64,000 bases of DNA from Variovorax gracilis. GTDB lineage: Bacteria; Pseudomonadota; Gammaproteobacteria; Burkholderiales; Burkholderiaceae_C. Under the pieces are notes generated by a model. The model ran no database searches. It saw nothing but the letters and a program-made list of their open reading frames with translations, and was not told where the DNA came from. This document shows, one piece after another, positions 27,873 through 36,400 of this stretch. Every line of letters starts with the position of its first letter. Position 1 is the first letter of the stretch. The position numbers and the translations under genes are program-made. The stretch is taken from positions 372,001 to 436,000 of the forward strand of contig NZ_JASZYF010000001.1 in assembly GCF_030317115.1 (NCBI RefSeq). Reading direction: 5' to 3'.

Positions 27873-30179
27873 TCAGGCAGCAGCCAGGGCCTCAGGCATG
27901 CGCTCTGCCACGCGCTCCATGTGGACCCAGTCGACCAACTCGCTGCTCGGGTTGTAGCCGCGCACCGCCTGTTGCAACAAGTCACTGACGGATTCCAGGT
28001 CGTTCGCTTCGACTGCAGTCGTCAGCGCCTTCAGTATCACACTCAGTTCAGGCCAATGCAGAAAATCCTCGTGCGCCTTCATGATGCGGGGATGATTCGT
28101 CGGCAAAGGGTTGTCGCCGATCAGCAGTTCTTCGTAGAGTTTCTCTGCCGGACGCAGGCCCGTAACCTCGATCGCAATATCGCCCTCGGGATTGTCGGCA
28201 TCGCGCACGGTCATGCCTGAAAGCTCGACCATGCGACGCGCCAGGTCGCGGATCTTCACCGGCGCGCCCATGTCCAGCACGAACACGTCACCCCCGCTGC
28301 CCATGGCCCCGGCCTGAAGCACCAGTTGCGCCGCCTCGGGAATGGTCATGAAGTAGCGCGTGATCTCCAGGTGCGTCAGCGTGATCGGCCCGCCTCGCTT
28401 GATCTGCTGGCGGAACAGCGGTACCACCGAGCCGGAGGAGCCCAGCACGTTGCCGAAACGCACCATGCTGAATCGAGTCGCATCGGGCTTGTCCTCGACT
28501 TCCCGGGCTAGCGCCTGCAATACCATCTCGGCCAATCGCTTGCTCGCGCCCATGATGTTGGTAGGACGCACCGCCTTGTCCGTGCTGACCAACACGAAGT
28601 CGCTCACGCCTTGCTCTGCTGCCACGCGCGCGGTGACCCAGGTGCCGATCGCGTTGTTCTTCACCCCTTCGGTCGCGTTGTGCTCGACCAGCGGCACGTG
28701 CTTGTAGGCAGCCGCATGGTCGAGCGTCGCCGGGCGCCAGGCCCGCATGATTTCGCGCATTCGCCTTTCGTCGCGGACGGAAGCGAGCAGCGGCACCACG
28801 CGAACCTCGGGGCCGGCATGGTTCGCCAACTGACCCAGCAGTTCGGAGTGAATCGAATACAGCGCGAACTCGTTGCTTTCCACCAGCAACAGCGTCGCGG
28901 GTCGCGTGCGCACAATCTGCCGGCACAACTCGCTGCCGATCGAGCCGCCCGCGCCGGTGACCAGCACCACCTTGCCGAGCACGTTCTTGCTCAGCAGGAT
29001 GTCGTTCGGAGGCACCGCGTCACGGCCCAGCAAGTCTTCGATGTCGAGTTCGCGCAAATCGCCGGTCTGGACACGGCCCTGGGCCAGATCGGCCAGACTG
29101 GGCAGCGTGCGCACCGCCACGCGCAACCGCAGCAACACATCGAGGATCTCGTTGCGCCGCTTGCGCGAGACCGAGGGCAATGCCAGGAGGATGGTACCGA
29201 CCTCGAGCGAGCGGACTCGATCCACCAGGTCGTCGGAACTGAAGACCGGCAGTCCGCCAACCACGCCGCCATGCAAGCGGGAATCGTCGTCCAGGAAGCC
29301 GACGACGCGCATGTCCCCATTGCTCGAAACCGCCTGGGACAACTGCTGTCCGGCCGAACCTGCTCCGTAGATCAGGACGTTCGGAAGGCCGTCAATGGGC
29401 ATCCACTTGCGGTAGCCGCCCCCCAGCCAATGGCCGACGAACGCGCGCGAAGTGCCAACTGCCACCATGAGCAAGAGCGGCTGGATCACGCCGAGCGTGC
29501 GCGGAACGCCTTCGATCCCGATCAGCGTGAACACCATGCCAAACGACAAGGCGTAGAGGACCGAGGCATGCCACACCGCGACGAGTGCGCTTCCGTTGCC
29601 ATAGCGATAGACGGTCCGATAGAGGCCGAACACCGCGAATAGCGGCAAGGCGATAAGAACCGAACCAACCAATGCCCACCACGCGGCGCCGGACGGCACC
29701 ACCCATGCGCCGACGCTGAGCGACAGCGCGATCCCGACGGTGAGCACACAGAAGCAGACGTCGACCGCCAACGCCAGCAGGCGCTTGGCAAAGCGCGGAA
29801 GCCCCAGCATCGGCGGAGCAAATCGTTCGAGCAAGCTCCAGCCGAAAGCCCAGGCGACAAGGCGACCGATTGCCACCCCGGCGGCGTCGGCGCCGAGATC
29901 GCCCCATTCGGCCATGCGCAAGGATGTGAACGCTTGCAGTACTTCGATCAATGCACCATAGGCCAGGAGACCGCCAAGGACTGCGACGCCACGGCCGGGG
30001 TAGGCACTGAGGCCCACCAGCGCGAGCGCCGCAAACGCCAGCATGTGGTTGATCTTGTCCCCCTGGGGGATTAGCAACTGCAATGGCGAGACCGGAGTCA
30101 TCGCAAGCGCCAGCACAGCCACACCGCAGATCCAGAAGCCGACACGAGCGAATCGCTGCCGGGCAAGTCGGGCCATCAT
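27873..30179 (-). CDS. VanZ-fused UDP-sugar 4,6-dehydratase (PglF/WbpM-like), orphan copy
   Basis: A 768-residue membrane protein with three parts. An N-terminal VanZ-like domain (DKINHMLAFAALALVG, YGALIEVLQAF) occupies about residues 1-120. A four-helix membrane section follows to about 260. The soluble part has two Rossmann folds: one beginning VLIYGAGSAGQQL, and the catalytic dehydratase domain with VTGAGGSIGSEL and STDKAVRPTNIMGASKR, where Met replaces the SDR tyrosine as in long WbpM/PglF enzymes. It should convert UDP-GlcNAc to the 4-keto-6-deoxy sugar. A full-length paralogue lies at 46195-48489. This copy stands alone, followed by a terminator and preceded by decayed DNA with a wza fragment. 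Confidence 0.9.
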   Translation of the reverse strand: MMARLARQRFARVGFWICGVAVLALAMTPVSPLQLLIPQGDKINHMLAFAALALVGLSAYPGRGVAVLGGLLAYGALIEVLQAFTSLRMAEWGDLGADAAGVAIGRLVAWAFGWSLLERFAPPMLGLPRFAKRLLALAVDVCFCVLTVGIALSLSVGAWVVPSGAAWWALVGSVLIALPLFAVFGLYRTVYRYGNGSALVAVWHASVLYALSFGMVFTLIGIEGVPRTLGVIQPLLLMVAVGTSRAFVGHWLGGGYRKWMPIDGLPNVLIYGAGSAGQQLSQAVSSNGDMRVVGFLDDDSRLHGGVVGGLPVFSSDDLVDRVRSLEVGTILLALPSVSRKRRNEILDVLLRLRVAVRTLPSLADLAQGRVQTGDLRELDIEDLLGRDAVPPNDILLSKNVLGKVVLVTGAGGSIGSELCRQIVRTRPATLLLVESNEFALYSIHSELLGQLANHAGPEVRVVPLLASVRDERRMREIMRAWRPATLDHAAAYKHVPLVEHNATEGVKNNAIGTWVTARVAAEQGVSDFVLVSTDKAVRPTNIMGASKRLAEMVLQALAREVEDKPDATRFSMVRFGNVLGSSGSVVPLFRQQIKRGGPITLTHLEITRYFMTIPEAAQLVLQAGAMGSGGDVFVLDMGAPVKIRDLARRMVELSGMTVRDADNPEGDIAIEVTGLRPAEKLYEELLIGDNPLPTNHPRIMKAHEDFLHWPELSVILKALTTAVEANDLESVSDLLQQAVRGYNPSSELVDWVHMERVAERMPEALAAA

Positions 30180-30485
30180 CTGCGGTCAGTGGTTTGTGCA
30201 GATTTGGCTGCGACCCGTCGCGTCGAGCCGCACGGCCTCTCTTCGGCCGTTCTTTTTGTTGTTGAACGCATGAAATCGAGAATAGGACGAAGTTGCTCAG
30301 GCGCACTAGAGGCACCGTCCCGCTTCAATAACCGATACGCCCCGACTCACGGTTGAAAATTCTTATCGCCACATCGATAAGCCCATCAAGCTTGCCATGT
30401 CCAGCACTTGCCCACCCAGGTCTTGGTAGCGCGAAACCTGGCAAGGGCCAATTCCATTGGCGATCCTGCGGCTCCAAAGGCGCAG

Positions 30486-30650
30486 TCAACCATTTCGGCC
30501 GGACGTGGCGTTGACCTTGTAGTAGGCATACACGGCCTGCCCCTCGTGCACTGATGCCGAACCGGAGATCTCCGCCATGTTTACACGCAAGCGAACCACG
30601 TAGAGTTGGCGAGGCTCGCCGCTGGCGGCGCTCACGTCGCCCGCCTCGTT
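30486..30650 (-). pseudogene. Fragment of a wza-like polysaccharide export gene
   Basis: On the minus strand this segment reads NEAGDVSAASGEPRQLYVVR and runs on to AEISGSASV before a TGA at 30488-30486. The intact wza in this window contains GEAGGVSTTTGEPRQIYVVR. At DNA level 30591-30648 aligns without gaps to 62089-62146 at roughly 80% identity by eye. There is no start codon; an in-frame TAG lies just upstream, and similarity fades after about 30 codons. It is therefore a relic of a polysaccharide export gene, in the same orientation as the dehydratase gene that follows it. Confidence 0.7.
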
Positions 30651-30814
30651 AGAGTTCTCTAATTTAGTTCTGGCAAGCTACGTCAGCGGTGAATTGCTGC
30701 GAATCGCACGAAATGACAAGGGGAAAGAGAATTTCCTTTTTCACATTTCACAATAGACGGCTTTTGAACTCCGTGAGCCATGGACAACGGCGAGCCGTCA
30801 TGCGCATCGGAGCA

Positions 30815-30850
30815 AGAAAAAAGCCCGCTGTCTTTCGACAGCGGGCTTTT
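30815..30850 (-). terminator. Terminator of tRNA-Lys
   Basis: AAAAGCCCGCTGTC pairs with GACAGCGGGCTTTT around a short TTTC loop. On the minus strand it is followed by a TTTTTT tract, 18 nt beyond the tRNA 3' end. Confidence 0.93.
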
Positions 30851-30867
30851 GCGATTCAACGGTGAAG

Positions 30868-30943
30868 TGGTAGGACGTACTGGATTCGAACCAGTGACCA
30901 ACGGATTAAAAGTCCGCTGCTCTACCAACTGAGCTAACGTCCC
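30868..30943 (-). tRNA. tRNA-Lys (anticodon TTT)
   Basis: A 76-nt cloverleaf with encoded CCA. Acceptor GGGACGT pairs with ACGTCCT (one G-U), and the discriminator is A. The D-arm contains AGCTCAGTTGGTAGAGC. The anticodon loop is CTTTTAA with anticodon TTT, and the T-arm contains GGTTCGAATCC. Confidence 0.98.
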
Positions 30944-30998
30944 AATACCAAATTTCGTAGACTGATCTTCGCCGGCATCAGATCCGGCAAAGCCCGAG

Positions 30999-31004
30999 AT
31001 TATA
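30999..31004 (-). promoter_or_regulatory. -10 element upstream of tRNA-Lys
   Basis: A perfect TATAAT on the minus strand, about 55 nt before the tRNA 5' end and overlapping the tcdA stop codon. The -35 is unclear. It would give a short 5' leader removed by RNase P. Confidence 0.4.
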
Positions 31005-31812
31005 GCGTGGCTTTTTGGGCAATCCTGTCGAGAATCCACCCCGCGGCACATTGTCCGAAGGTGGCTGTCACGCTGACCACCGACCCGTAGCCGTGGCAGT
31101 TGAGCGAGCCGTCACCCTCCACTGCGCATGAAGCATCTGGCGGCGCCACGCTTTCGCGGCTGAACACGCAGTTCACACCGATCTTGCGGCCCTCGCGCGG
31201 AGCTCCGTGCTCCTTGCGCAGCCGCTGGCGAAGCTGCGCGAGCAAAGGATCGTGCGTGACCAACGCAAGTTCATCGATGTCGACCTTGTGTGCTTGGCGC
31301 TTGCCGCCCGCTGCGCCGACCGTGATGAAGCCGGCGCCGGCATCGCGTGCCCACGCAGCCATCGCCACCTTGGCCTTGACCTGATCGCACGCGTCGATGA
31401 CTCCGGCAACAGGGCCGTTCGTTGCTTGCGCCGCGGCGAGCAGTTGCAGCCAATTGTCCGGCTCCACGAACTCGTCGAGCGCGAGCACCTTGCAGGCCGA
31501 GTTGATCTGCGCAATGCGGTCGCGCATCGCCTCGACCTTGGCTTGGCCGACGGTGGCGTCCAGCGCATGAATCTGCCGGTTGATGTTGGACTCGGCAATG
31601 TGGTCGAGGTCGACCAATGTCAACCGTCCCACTCCGCTGCGCGCCAACGCCTCGACGGCCCACGAGCCAACGCCGCCGATTCCGACGACGAGCACGTGCG
31701 CATCTCGAATGGCCGCCGCTCCCGCAACACCGTAGAGACGCTCGAGCCCGCCGAAGCGACGGGCCAGATCGGCGTCGTCCGTCGGGGCGACGGGAGAAAC
31801 AGTGCTCGACAA
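31000..31812 (-). CDS. tcdA: tRNA threonylcarbamoyladenosine dehydratase (TcdA/CsdL)
   Basis: A 270-residue E1-like enzyme of the ThiF/MoeB superfamily. The nucleotide-binding GIGGVGS is at 44-50, followed by LVDLDHIAESNINRQIHA, VIDACDQVKAK, and the family-typical C-terminal GYGSVVSVTATFGQCAAGWI. It dehydrates t6A37 in tRNA to the cyclic ct6A form using ATP. ERLYGVAG near residue 24 is the usual TcdA beginning. It lies 13 nt after cpoB on the same strand, so it probably shares the tolB-pal-cpoB transcript. Confidence 0.93.
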   Translation of the reverse strand: MSSTVSPVAPTDDADLARRFGGLERLYGVAGAAAIRDAHVLVVGIGGVGSWAVEALARSGVGRLTLVDLDHIAESNINRQIHALDATVGQAKVEAMRDRIAQINSACKVLALDEFVEPDNWLQLLAAAQATNGPVAGVIDACDQVKAKVAMAAWARDAGAGFITVGAAGGKRQAHKVDIDELALVTHDPLLAQLRQRLRKEHGAPREGRKIGVNCVFSRESVAPPDASCAVEGDGSLNCHGYGSVVSVTATFGQCAAGWILDRIAQKATL

Positions 31813-31825
31813 GATGCGGCCGATG

Positions 31826-32575
31826 TCAGCGGAGTCGCGAGAGGCGCTCGCGCCCTGCCTGCGCAGCTTCGGACTGCGGATAGGCCTTGGTCAGGTCTTC
31901 CAGCGTACGGCGCGCCGCACGCGTGTCCTTCAGCTCGATCTGGCAGTTGGCGATGGACAACACAGCTTCGGGCGCCTTCGCATGATCAGGCGCCAGCGAC
32001 AGCATGGACCTGAAGTTGGCGATGGCCTCGTTGTAGTTGCGCGTCGCGTACTGCGCGTTGCCGAGCCAGAACAGCGCGGACGCGTTGTAGCCGCTCTGCG
32101 GGTAGCGCTTGACGAACTCGGCGAACGCCGTCTGTGCCTGCGCGAATTGACCGGCCCTGAAGATGCCCAGAGCCGCATCGAAGTCGGCCTTCTCGCGCGG
32201 ATCAGCATTAAATTCTCGACCATCGACGGCCACCTTCGAGGGCTCGTTCTTCTTGAGCCGGTCGTCGACTTCCGTCTGGCGCTGCTGCATTTCGGTCAGC
32301 GTGCGCGTGAGCTGTTCGTTCTGCCCGGTCATGCGCGCCAGATCGCCACGCATCTGCTCGATCTGGTTCTGCAGATCGAGCAGGCTGCGGCGCAGTTGCG
32401 CGTTCTCGTCGTTCTGGCGTTGCTCGCTCTGCAGGCGCATGGCTTCAACGCGTTGACGCAGGTCGAGGATGGCGCGTCTCGCCTCGTCGTCCTCGAACAG
32501 CGCAGCCTGCGCGCCAAGAGAGGCGCACAGCAAGGCGGCTGCGAGGGCTGCCCCCCGCAAGAAAGCACCGCGCAT
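31826..32575 (-). CDS. cpoB: Cell division coordinator CpoB (YbgF)
   Basis: A 249-residue periplasmic protein. It has a signal peptide (to about residue 24, ending GAQA), a coiled-coil trimerisation region rich in Gln/Arg (about 35-100) and C-terminal TPR-like repeats (RAGQFAQAQTAFAEF, YNEAIANFRSML). CpoB links the Tol-Pal system with peptidoglycan synthesis during constriction. A TTG two codons upstream is possible, but the ATG at 32575 gives a standard signal peptide. The start lies 2 nt after the pal stop. Confidence 0.92.
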   Translation of the reverse strand: MRGAFLRGAALAAALLCASLGAQAALFEDDEARRAILDLRQRVEAMRLQSEQRQNDENAQLRRSLLDLQNQIEQMRGDLARMTGQNEQLTRTLTEMQQRQTEVDDRLKKNEPSKVAVDGREFNADPREKADFDAALGIFRAGQFAQAQTAFAEFVKRYPQSGYNASALFWLGNAQYATRNYNEAIANFRSMLSLAPDHAKAPEAVLSIANCQIELKDTRAARRTLEDLTKAYPQSEAAQAGRERLSRLR

Positions 32576-32577
32576 GA

Positions 32578-33090
32578 TCAACGGTAGGTGATTTCAGCGC
32601 GGCGGTTTTGCGCCCAGGCGTCCTCGCCCGAGCCTTGGGCGGCCGGCTTTTCCTTGCCGAAGCTCACGGCTTCGATCTGGCCATCGGAAACGCCCAGCAG
32701 CACCAGCGAACGACGCACGGCTTCAGAACGCTTCTGGCCCAGCGCCAGGTTGTATTCGCGGCCGCCGCGTTCGTCGGTGTGCCCTTCGATGGAGATGCGA
32801 CGATTCGGGTTGGCCTTGAGGAAGCGCGCATGGCCGTCGATGAGTTGTTGGAACTCAGGCTTGACCGTGTAGCTGTCGAAGTCGAAGTAGATGATTCGTG
32901 CCACGCCGACCGGTCCCTGCGCGGTCTGCGCATTCGGGTCGATGCTGACCGGTGCCACGCCACTGGCAGCGCCACCCGAACCTTGGCCCGCGTTGCGGTC
33001 GACCACCGGCGTGTCGTTGAGCTTCGTGCCCGACGAGCAACCGGCGATCAGCGCCACGATGGCCAACGAATAAATCGTACGTTTCAACAT
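32578..33090 (-). CDS. pal: Peptidoglycan-associated lipoprotein Pal
   Basis: A 170-residue outer-membrane lipoprotein. MLKRTIYSLAIVALIAGC places the lipidated cysteine at residue 18. The OmpA-like peptidoglycan-binding domain (about 60-170) contains IYFDFDSYTVKP and GHTDERGGREYNLALGQKR, with the Asp and Arg that bind meso-DAP. GAGGAG lies 7 nt before the ATG at 33090, which excludes the longer frame. It lies between tolB and cpoB as usual. Confidence 0.97.
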   Translation of the reverse strand: MLKRTIYSLAIVALIAGCSSGTKLNDTPVVDRNAGQGSGGAASGVAPVSIDPNAQTAQGPVGVARIIYFDFDSYTVKPEFQQLIDGHARFLKANPNRRISIEGHTDERGGREYNLALGQKRSEAVRRSLVLLGVSDGQIEAVSFGKEKPAAQGSGEDAWAQNRRAEITYR

Positions 33091-33110
33091 TTTCGAACTC
33101 CTCAAGTTAA

Positions 33111-34427
33111 TCATTGCTTTTGAAACGGACCCCAGTCCGGTTCGCGTATGTCTCCGGCCTGTCCCGCCAGGCGGGCCTTTATTTTTCCGTCGAGCGTCGT
33201 GGTCATCAGCGCTTCGCGGCCCTGCAGCCGGGTTGCGTAGACGATCAGCTTGCTGTTCGGGGCGAAACTTGGGCGCTCATCGGCAGTCGTGTCGGTGATT
33301 GCCTGCACGTTGCCCGTCGCCAGTTCCATCACGTGGAGTTTGAATCCGCCCCCCACTCGCGAGATGTAGGCCAACCACCGACCATCGCCGCTGATTGCCG
33401 GAGAAATGTTGTAGGTACCGCTGAAAGTCACCCGTGTCGGGTTGCCGCCATTGGCGCCCATCTTGTAGATCTGCGGCGCACCGCCGCGGTCGCTCACGAA
33501 GTAGATGGAACTGCCGTCCGCAGAGTACGTCGGCTCGGTGTCGATGCTGCTGCTCTGAGTGAGGCGTCGCGGCTCGCCGCCGCTCGAAGGGATCGTGAAG
33601 ATCTGCGAGCCGCCATCGCGACTGAGCGTGACAGCCAACGTTCCGCCATCGGGCGCCCAGGCCGGTGCGCTGTTGTTGCCCTTGAAGTTGGCCACCAGGC
33701 GCCGCTGGCCGCTTGCCACGTTGTGCACGTACACCACCGGCTTGCGCGACTCGAAGGACACGTAGGCCAATTGCGTGCCGCTCGGCGACCATCGTGGGGA
33801 AATGATCGGCTCCGGACTTGCGAGCGCAGCCTGGGCGTTTTCGCCGTCGGCATCGGCCACCCAGAGCGTGTGGCGGGTTCCGCCCTTGGTGATATAGGCG
33901 ATGCGAGTGGAAAAGATGCCTTTCTCGCCGGTCAACTTCTCGTAGACGTAGTCAGCGATCCGGTGGGCGGCAAGTCGCAGGTCCGCCTGCGGCACGGTGT
34001 AGCTCTCGCCGCCGAGATCCTGGCCGCGCACGACGTCCCACAGACGGAAACGCACATCGAAGCGGCCGTCGGCCAGCCGGTTGACGCTGCCCACGACGAG
34101 CGAGTCGGCAGTGCGCTGGCGCCACAGGGTCAGGTCGGGACGGGACGTTTCATCCAGCGACTGACCCGAAGCATCGACGCCACGGAACTGCCCGCTGCGC
34201 TCGAGGTCGGCCTGGACGATCGCGGAAATCTTCTGGGGCGATCCCGCCTCGCCCTTGAACGGGGCGAGCGCGATCGGCAACTGCGTCAAGCCAACGCCCG
34301 ACACCTCGACCCTGAACTGGGCGAAAGCGGGGAGCACTGGGGAGGCGGCAAGGGCCGCAATCAGGGAGCGGCGACCGAAGAACGATGAAGAAGGGGCGGG
34401 GGGAAAGTCTTGCAACGGCTTTTTCAT
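33111..34427 (-). CDS. tolB: Tol-Pal system protein TolB
   Basis: A 438-residue periplasmic protein with an N-terminal alpha/beta domain and a six-bladed beta-propeller. Propeller repeats are visible as SPRWSPSGTQLAYVSFE, APAWAPDGGTLAVTLS, EPTYSADGSSIYFVSD and SPAISGDGRWLAYIS. It binds Pal and helps outer-membrane constriction. The signal sequence has a twin-arginine-like start (FFGRRSLIAALAASP), unlike E. coli TolB, which uses Sec. tolQ, tolR and tolA are not next to it; the upstream neighbour is the divergent msbA. Confidence 0.96.
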   Translation of the reverse strand: MKKPLQDFPPAPSSSFFGRRSLIAALAASPVLPAFAQFRVEVSGVGLTQLPIALAPFKGEAGSPQKISAIVQADLERSGQFRGVDASGQSLDETSRPDLTLWRQRTADSLVVGSVNRLADGRFDVRFRLWDVVRGQDLGGESYTVPQADLRLAAHRIADYVYEKLTGEKGIFSTRIAYITKGGTRHTLWVADADGENAQAALASPEPIISPRWSPSGTQLAYVSFESRKPVVYVHNVASGQRRLVANFKGNNSAPAWAPDGGTLAVTLSRDGGSQIFTIPSSGGEPRRLTQSSSIDTEPTYSADGSSIYFVSDRGGAPQIYKMGANGGNPTRVTFSGTYNISPAISGDGRWLAYISRVGGGFKLHVMELATGNVQAITDTTADERPSFAPNSKLIVYATRLQGREALMTTTLDGKIKARLAGQAGDIREPDWGPFQKQ

Positions 34428-34560
34428 GCAGTTCGGAGAAGGTTCCGAGGATTAAGTTTCTTCTGTCTCGGACGGAAACAGCCGACATGGTACACATTGC
34501 GATGGTCACGGCGTCACAAAACGTGTATGAATCGCCCCGGTCCTACACATGACGCGCCCG

Positions 34561-34566
34561 TAGAAT
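34561..34566 (+). promoter_or_regulatory. -10-like hexamer directly before msbA
   Basis: TAGAAT ends 8 nt before the ATG at 34575. No Shine-Dalgarno sequence lies between, so a leaderless or nearly leaderless transcript is possible. No clear -35. Confidence 0.35.
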
Positions 34567-34574
34567 GCGCCGCC

Positions 34575-36359
34575 ATGCAGCCCTCCCCCGCCGCCGAAGT
34601 AGCGCGCCCCCCGTTGACGCGACGACTCGCGCGCCTGATGACCTGGTTTGGTGGCTCCCGCCGCTGGTGGGCTCTCGGATTCTTCACCGCCCTCATTGCC
34701 GCCCTGACCGAGCCGCTGATGCCTGCGCTCGTCAAGCCGCTTCTCGATCGCGGCTTCACGCGCGGGCAGCTCGCACTCTGGATCGTGCCGGTGGCGATGA
34801 TCCTGCTCTTCGCTGTGCGGGGGCTCGCACAGTTCATTTCGCAATATGCACTCGCGCGGATTGCCAACGAGGGCATGCAGCGGCTTCGTCGCATGCTGTT
34901 CCAAAAACTTCTCGCAGCCGAACTGGCCCTCTTCTCGCGGCAGTCGGCCAGCACGCTGTCGAACACGGTCGTGTATGAAGTGCAGACCGGCGGCATGCTG
35001 CTGGTTCAAGCCTTGCTGGGACTTTCGCGCGACGGCTTGACGCTGTTCGCGCTGCTGTTCTATCTGCTCTACCTGAACTGGAAGCTCACGCTGATCGTTG
35101 GCGTGCTGGTGCCTGGCGTCGGCTGGATCATGAAGGTGCTGTCCAAGCGGCTCTACCACCTGACCCGGCTCGGCCAGCTCGCCACCGACGAACTCGCCTA
35201 CGTGGTCGAAGAGAACGTGCTGGCGCACCGCGTGGTGCGCCTGCACAACGCCGAGGCAAGCCAGACCGATCGCTTCGAGCGACTGAGCCACAGCCTCAAC
35301 CGGCTCGCGGTCAAATCGACCATCGCATCGGCCGCGATGACGCCACTCACGCAGTTGCTGGCCGCTGTCGCGTTGTCGGTGGTGGTGGTGATTGCGCTCT
35401 GGCAGAGCAACGAACAGGGCCTGACCGTCGGCGGCTTCGTCGCCTACATCGCGGCGATGCTGATGTTGATCGCGCCGATCCGCCGGCTCGCGGACATGGC
35501 CAACCCGATCACGCGGGGACTTGCGGCGCTGGAGCGCGGGCTCGAACTCGTCGACAACGTCGGCGCCGAGCCCCAGGGCCGCTACGAGGCGCAGCGCGCC
35601 GAAGGCCACATCGAGCTACGCAAGGTGCGCGTCAATTACCGCGGCGAGGATGAGGCACGCGCGCTCGACGACGTCAACCTCACGATCGAGCCCGGCGAAA
35701 CCGTGGCCTTCGTCGGGCCGTCCGGGTCGGGCAAGACCACCCTGGTCAACTTGCTCCCGCGCTTCGTGCTGCCGAGCGGGGGCGAAGTGCTGCTGGATGG
35801 CCACGACATCGGCCAATGGCAACTCAAGAGCCTGCGCGCGCAGTTCGCGATGGTGAGCCAGGACGTCGTGATGCTCAACGACACCCTGGCCGCCAACGTG
35901 GCGCTCGGTGCGGAAATCGACCGCGAGCGCGTCAACGAATGCGTCGCGGCCGCCAACCTCACGGTCCATGTCGACAGCCTGCCGCAGGGCATCGACACCG
36001 TGCTCGGCCACAACGCGACCCAGCTCTCGGGCGGCCAGCGGCAGCGCCTCGCGATCGCGCGAGCCCTGTACAAGAACGCCCCGATCCTGCTGCTCGACGA
36101 AGCGACCTCGGCGCTGGACACCGAATCCGAACGATCGGTGCAGGAGGCCCTTCAGCGACTGATGCAAGGCCGCACGACCTTGATCGTCGCGCATCGCCTC
36201 TCGACGATTCAGCACGCGGATCGCATCGTCGTGATGGACCATGGCCGTATTGCCGAACAAGGCAGCCACGCCCAATTGATGGCGTTCGATGGGCTGTACG
36301 CGCGCCTGCAGAACCTCGCCGTACGAGGCGCGCAGCCCGGCCAAGACCCCACGCTGTAG
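34575..36359 (+). CDS. msbA: Lipid A/LPS flippase MsbA (ABC transporter)
   Basis: A 594-residue half-transporter. The N-terminal six-helix membrane domain extends to about residue 330. The nucleotide-binding domain carries GPSGSGKTT (Walker A), LSGGQRQRLAIARAL (signature), ILLLDEATSALD (Walker B) and VAHRLSTI (H-loop). Length and arrangement fit MsbA, which flips lipid A-core across the inner membrane as a homodimer. An upstream ATG at 34527 is in frame, but the added residues are not typical of the family and the 34575 start sits at a -10-like element. It is convergent with rng; the spacer holds a GC-rich hairpin. Confidence 0.9.
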   Translation: MQPSPAAEVARPPLTRRLARLMTWFGGSRRWWALGFFTALIAALTEPLMPALVKPLLDRGFTRGQLALWIVPVAMILLFAVRGLAQFISQYALARIANEGMQRLRRMLFQKLLAAELALFSRQSASTLSNTVVYEVQTGGMLLVQALLGLSRDGLTLFALLFYLLYLNWKLTLIVGVLVPGVGWIMKVLSKRLYHLTRLGQLATDELAYVVEENVLAHRVVRLHNAEASQTDRFERLSHSLNRLAVKSTIASAAMTPLTQLLAAVALSVVVVIALWQSNEQGLTVGGFVAYIAAMLMLIAPIRRLADMANPITRGLAALERGLELVDNVGAEPQGRYEAQRAEGHIELRKVRVNYRGEDEARALDDVNLTIEPGETVAFVGPSGSGKTTLVNLLPRFVLPSGGEVLLDGHDIGQWQLKSLRAQFAMVSQDVVMLNDTLAANVALGAEIDRERVNECVAAANLTVHVDSLPQGIDTVLGHNATQLSGGQRQRLAIARALYKNAPILLLDEATSALDTESERSVQEALQRLMQGRTTLIVAHRLSTIQHADRIVVMDHGRIAEQGSHAQLMAFDGLYARLQNLAVRGAQPGQDPTL

Positions 36360-36383
36360 CCACCCAACGGTCCAACTGCGTGA

Positions 36384-36400
36384 GGGCGGGCGGCCCGCCC
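36384..36400. repeat. GC-rich hairpin between msbA and rng
   Basis: GGGCGGG and CCCGCCC pair around CGG. There is no T tract, so it is not a classic intrinsic terminator. It may slow convergent transcription or belong to a dispersed intergenic element that continues to about 36450 (GC-rich, non-coding). Confidence 0.4.

Larger units (their letters stand above)
30180..30867. other. Gene-poor stretch with decayed coding DNA
   Basis: Nearly 690 nt without an intact gene separate the VanZ-dehydratase gene from tRNA-Lys. Contents: the promoter region of the dehydratase gene (30180-30320), a hairpin CTTATCG-CCACAT-CGATAAG at 30362-30381, a minus-strand open stretch ending at 30325 whose last codons read naturally (LIDVAIRIFNRESGRIGY), the wza-like fragment at 30486-30650, and the tRNA-Lys terminator. 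Confidence 0.6.

Noticed and set aside
29392-30315. 307-codon frame overlapping the start of the orphan VanZ-dehydratase
   Set aside because: Out-of-frame shadow of the real gene; lacks any motif.
30362-30381. Hairpin CTTATCG...CGATAAG as a terminator or attachment site
   Set aside because: No T tract, no repeat of it elsewhere in the window, and it sits in decayed DNA; noted only within the region entry.
30683-31051. 122-codon minus-strand frame spanning tRNA-Lys
   Set aside because: It crosses the tRNA, its terminator and the tcdA end; the apparent peptide is a translation of tRNA sequence.
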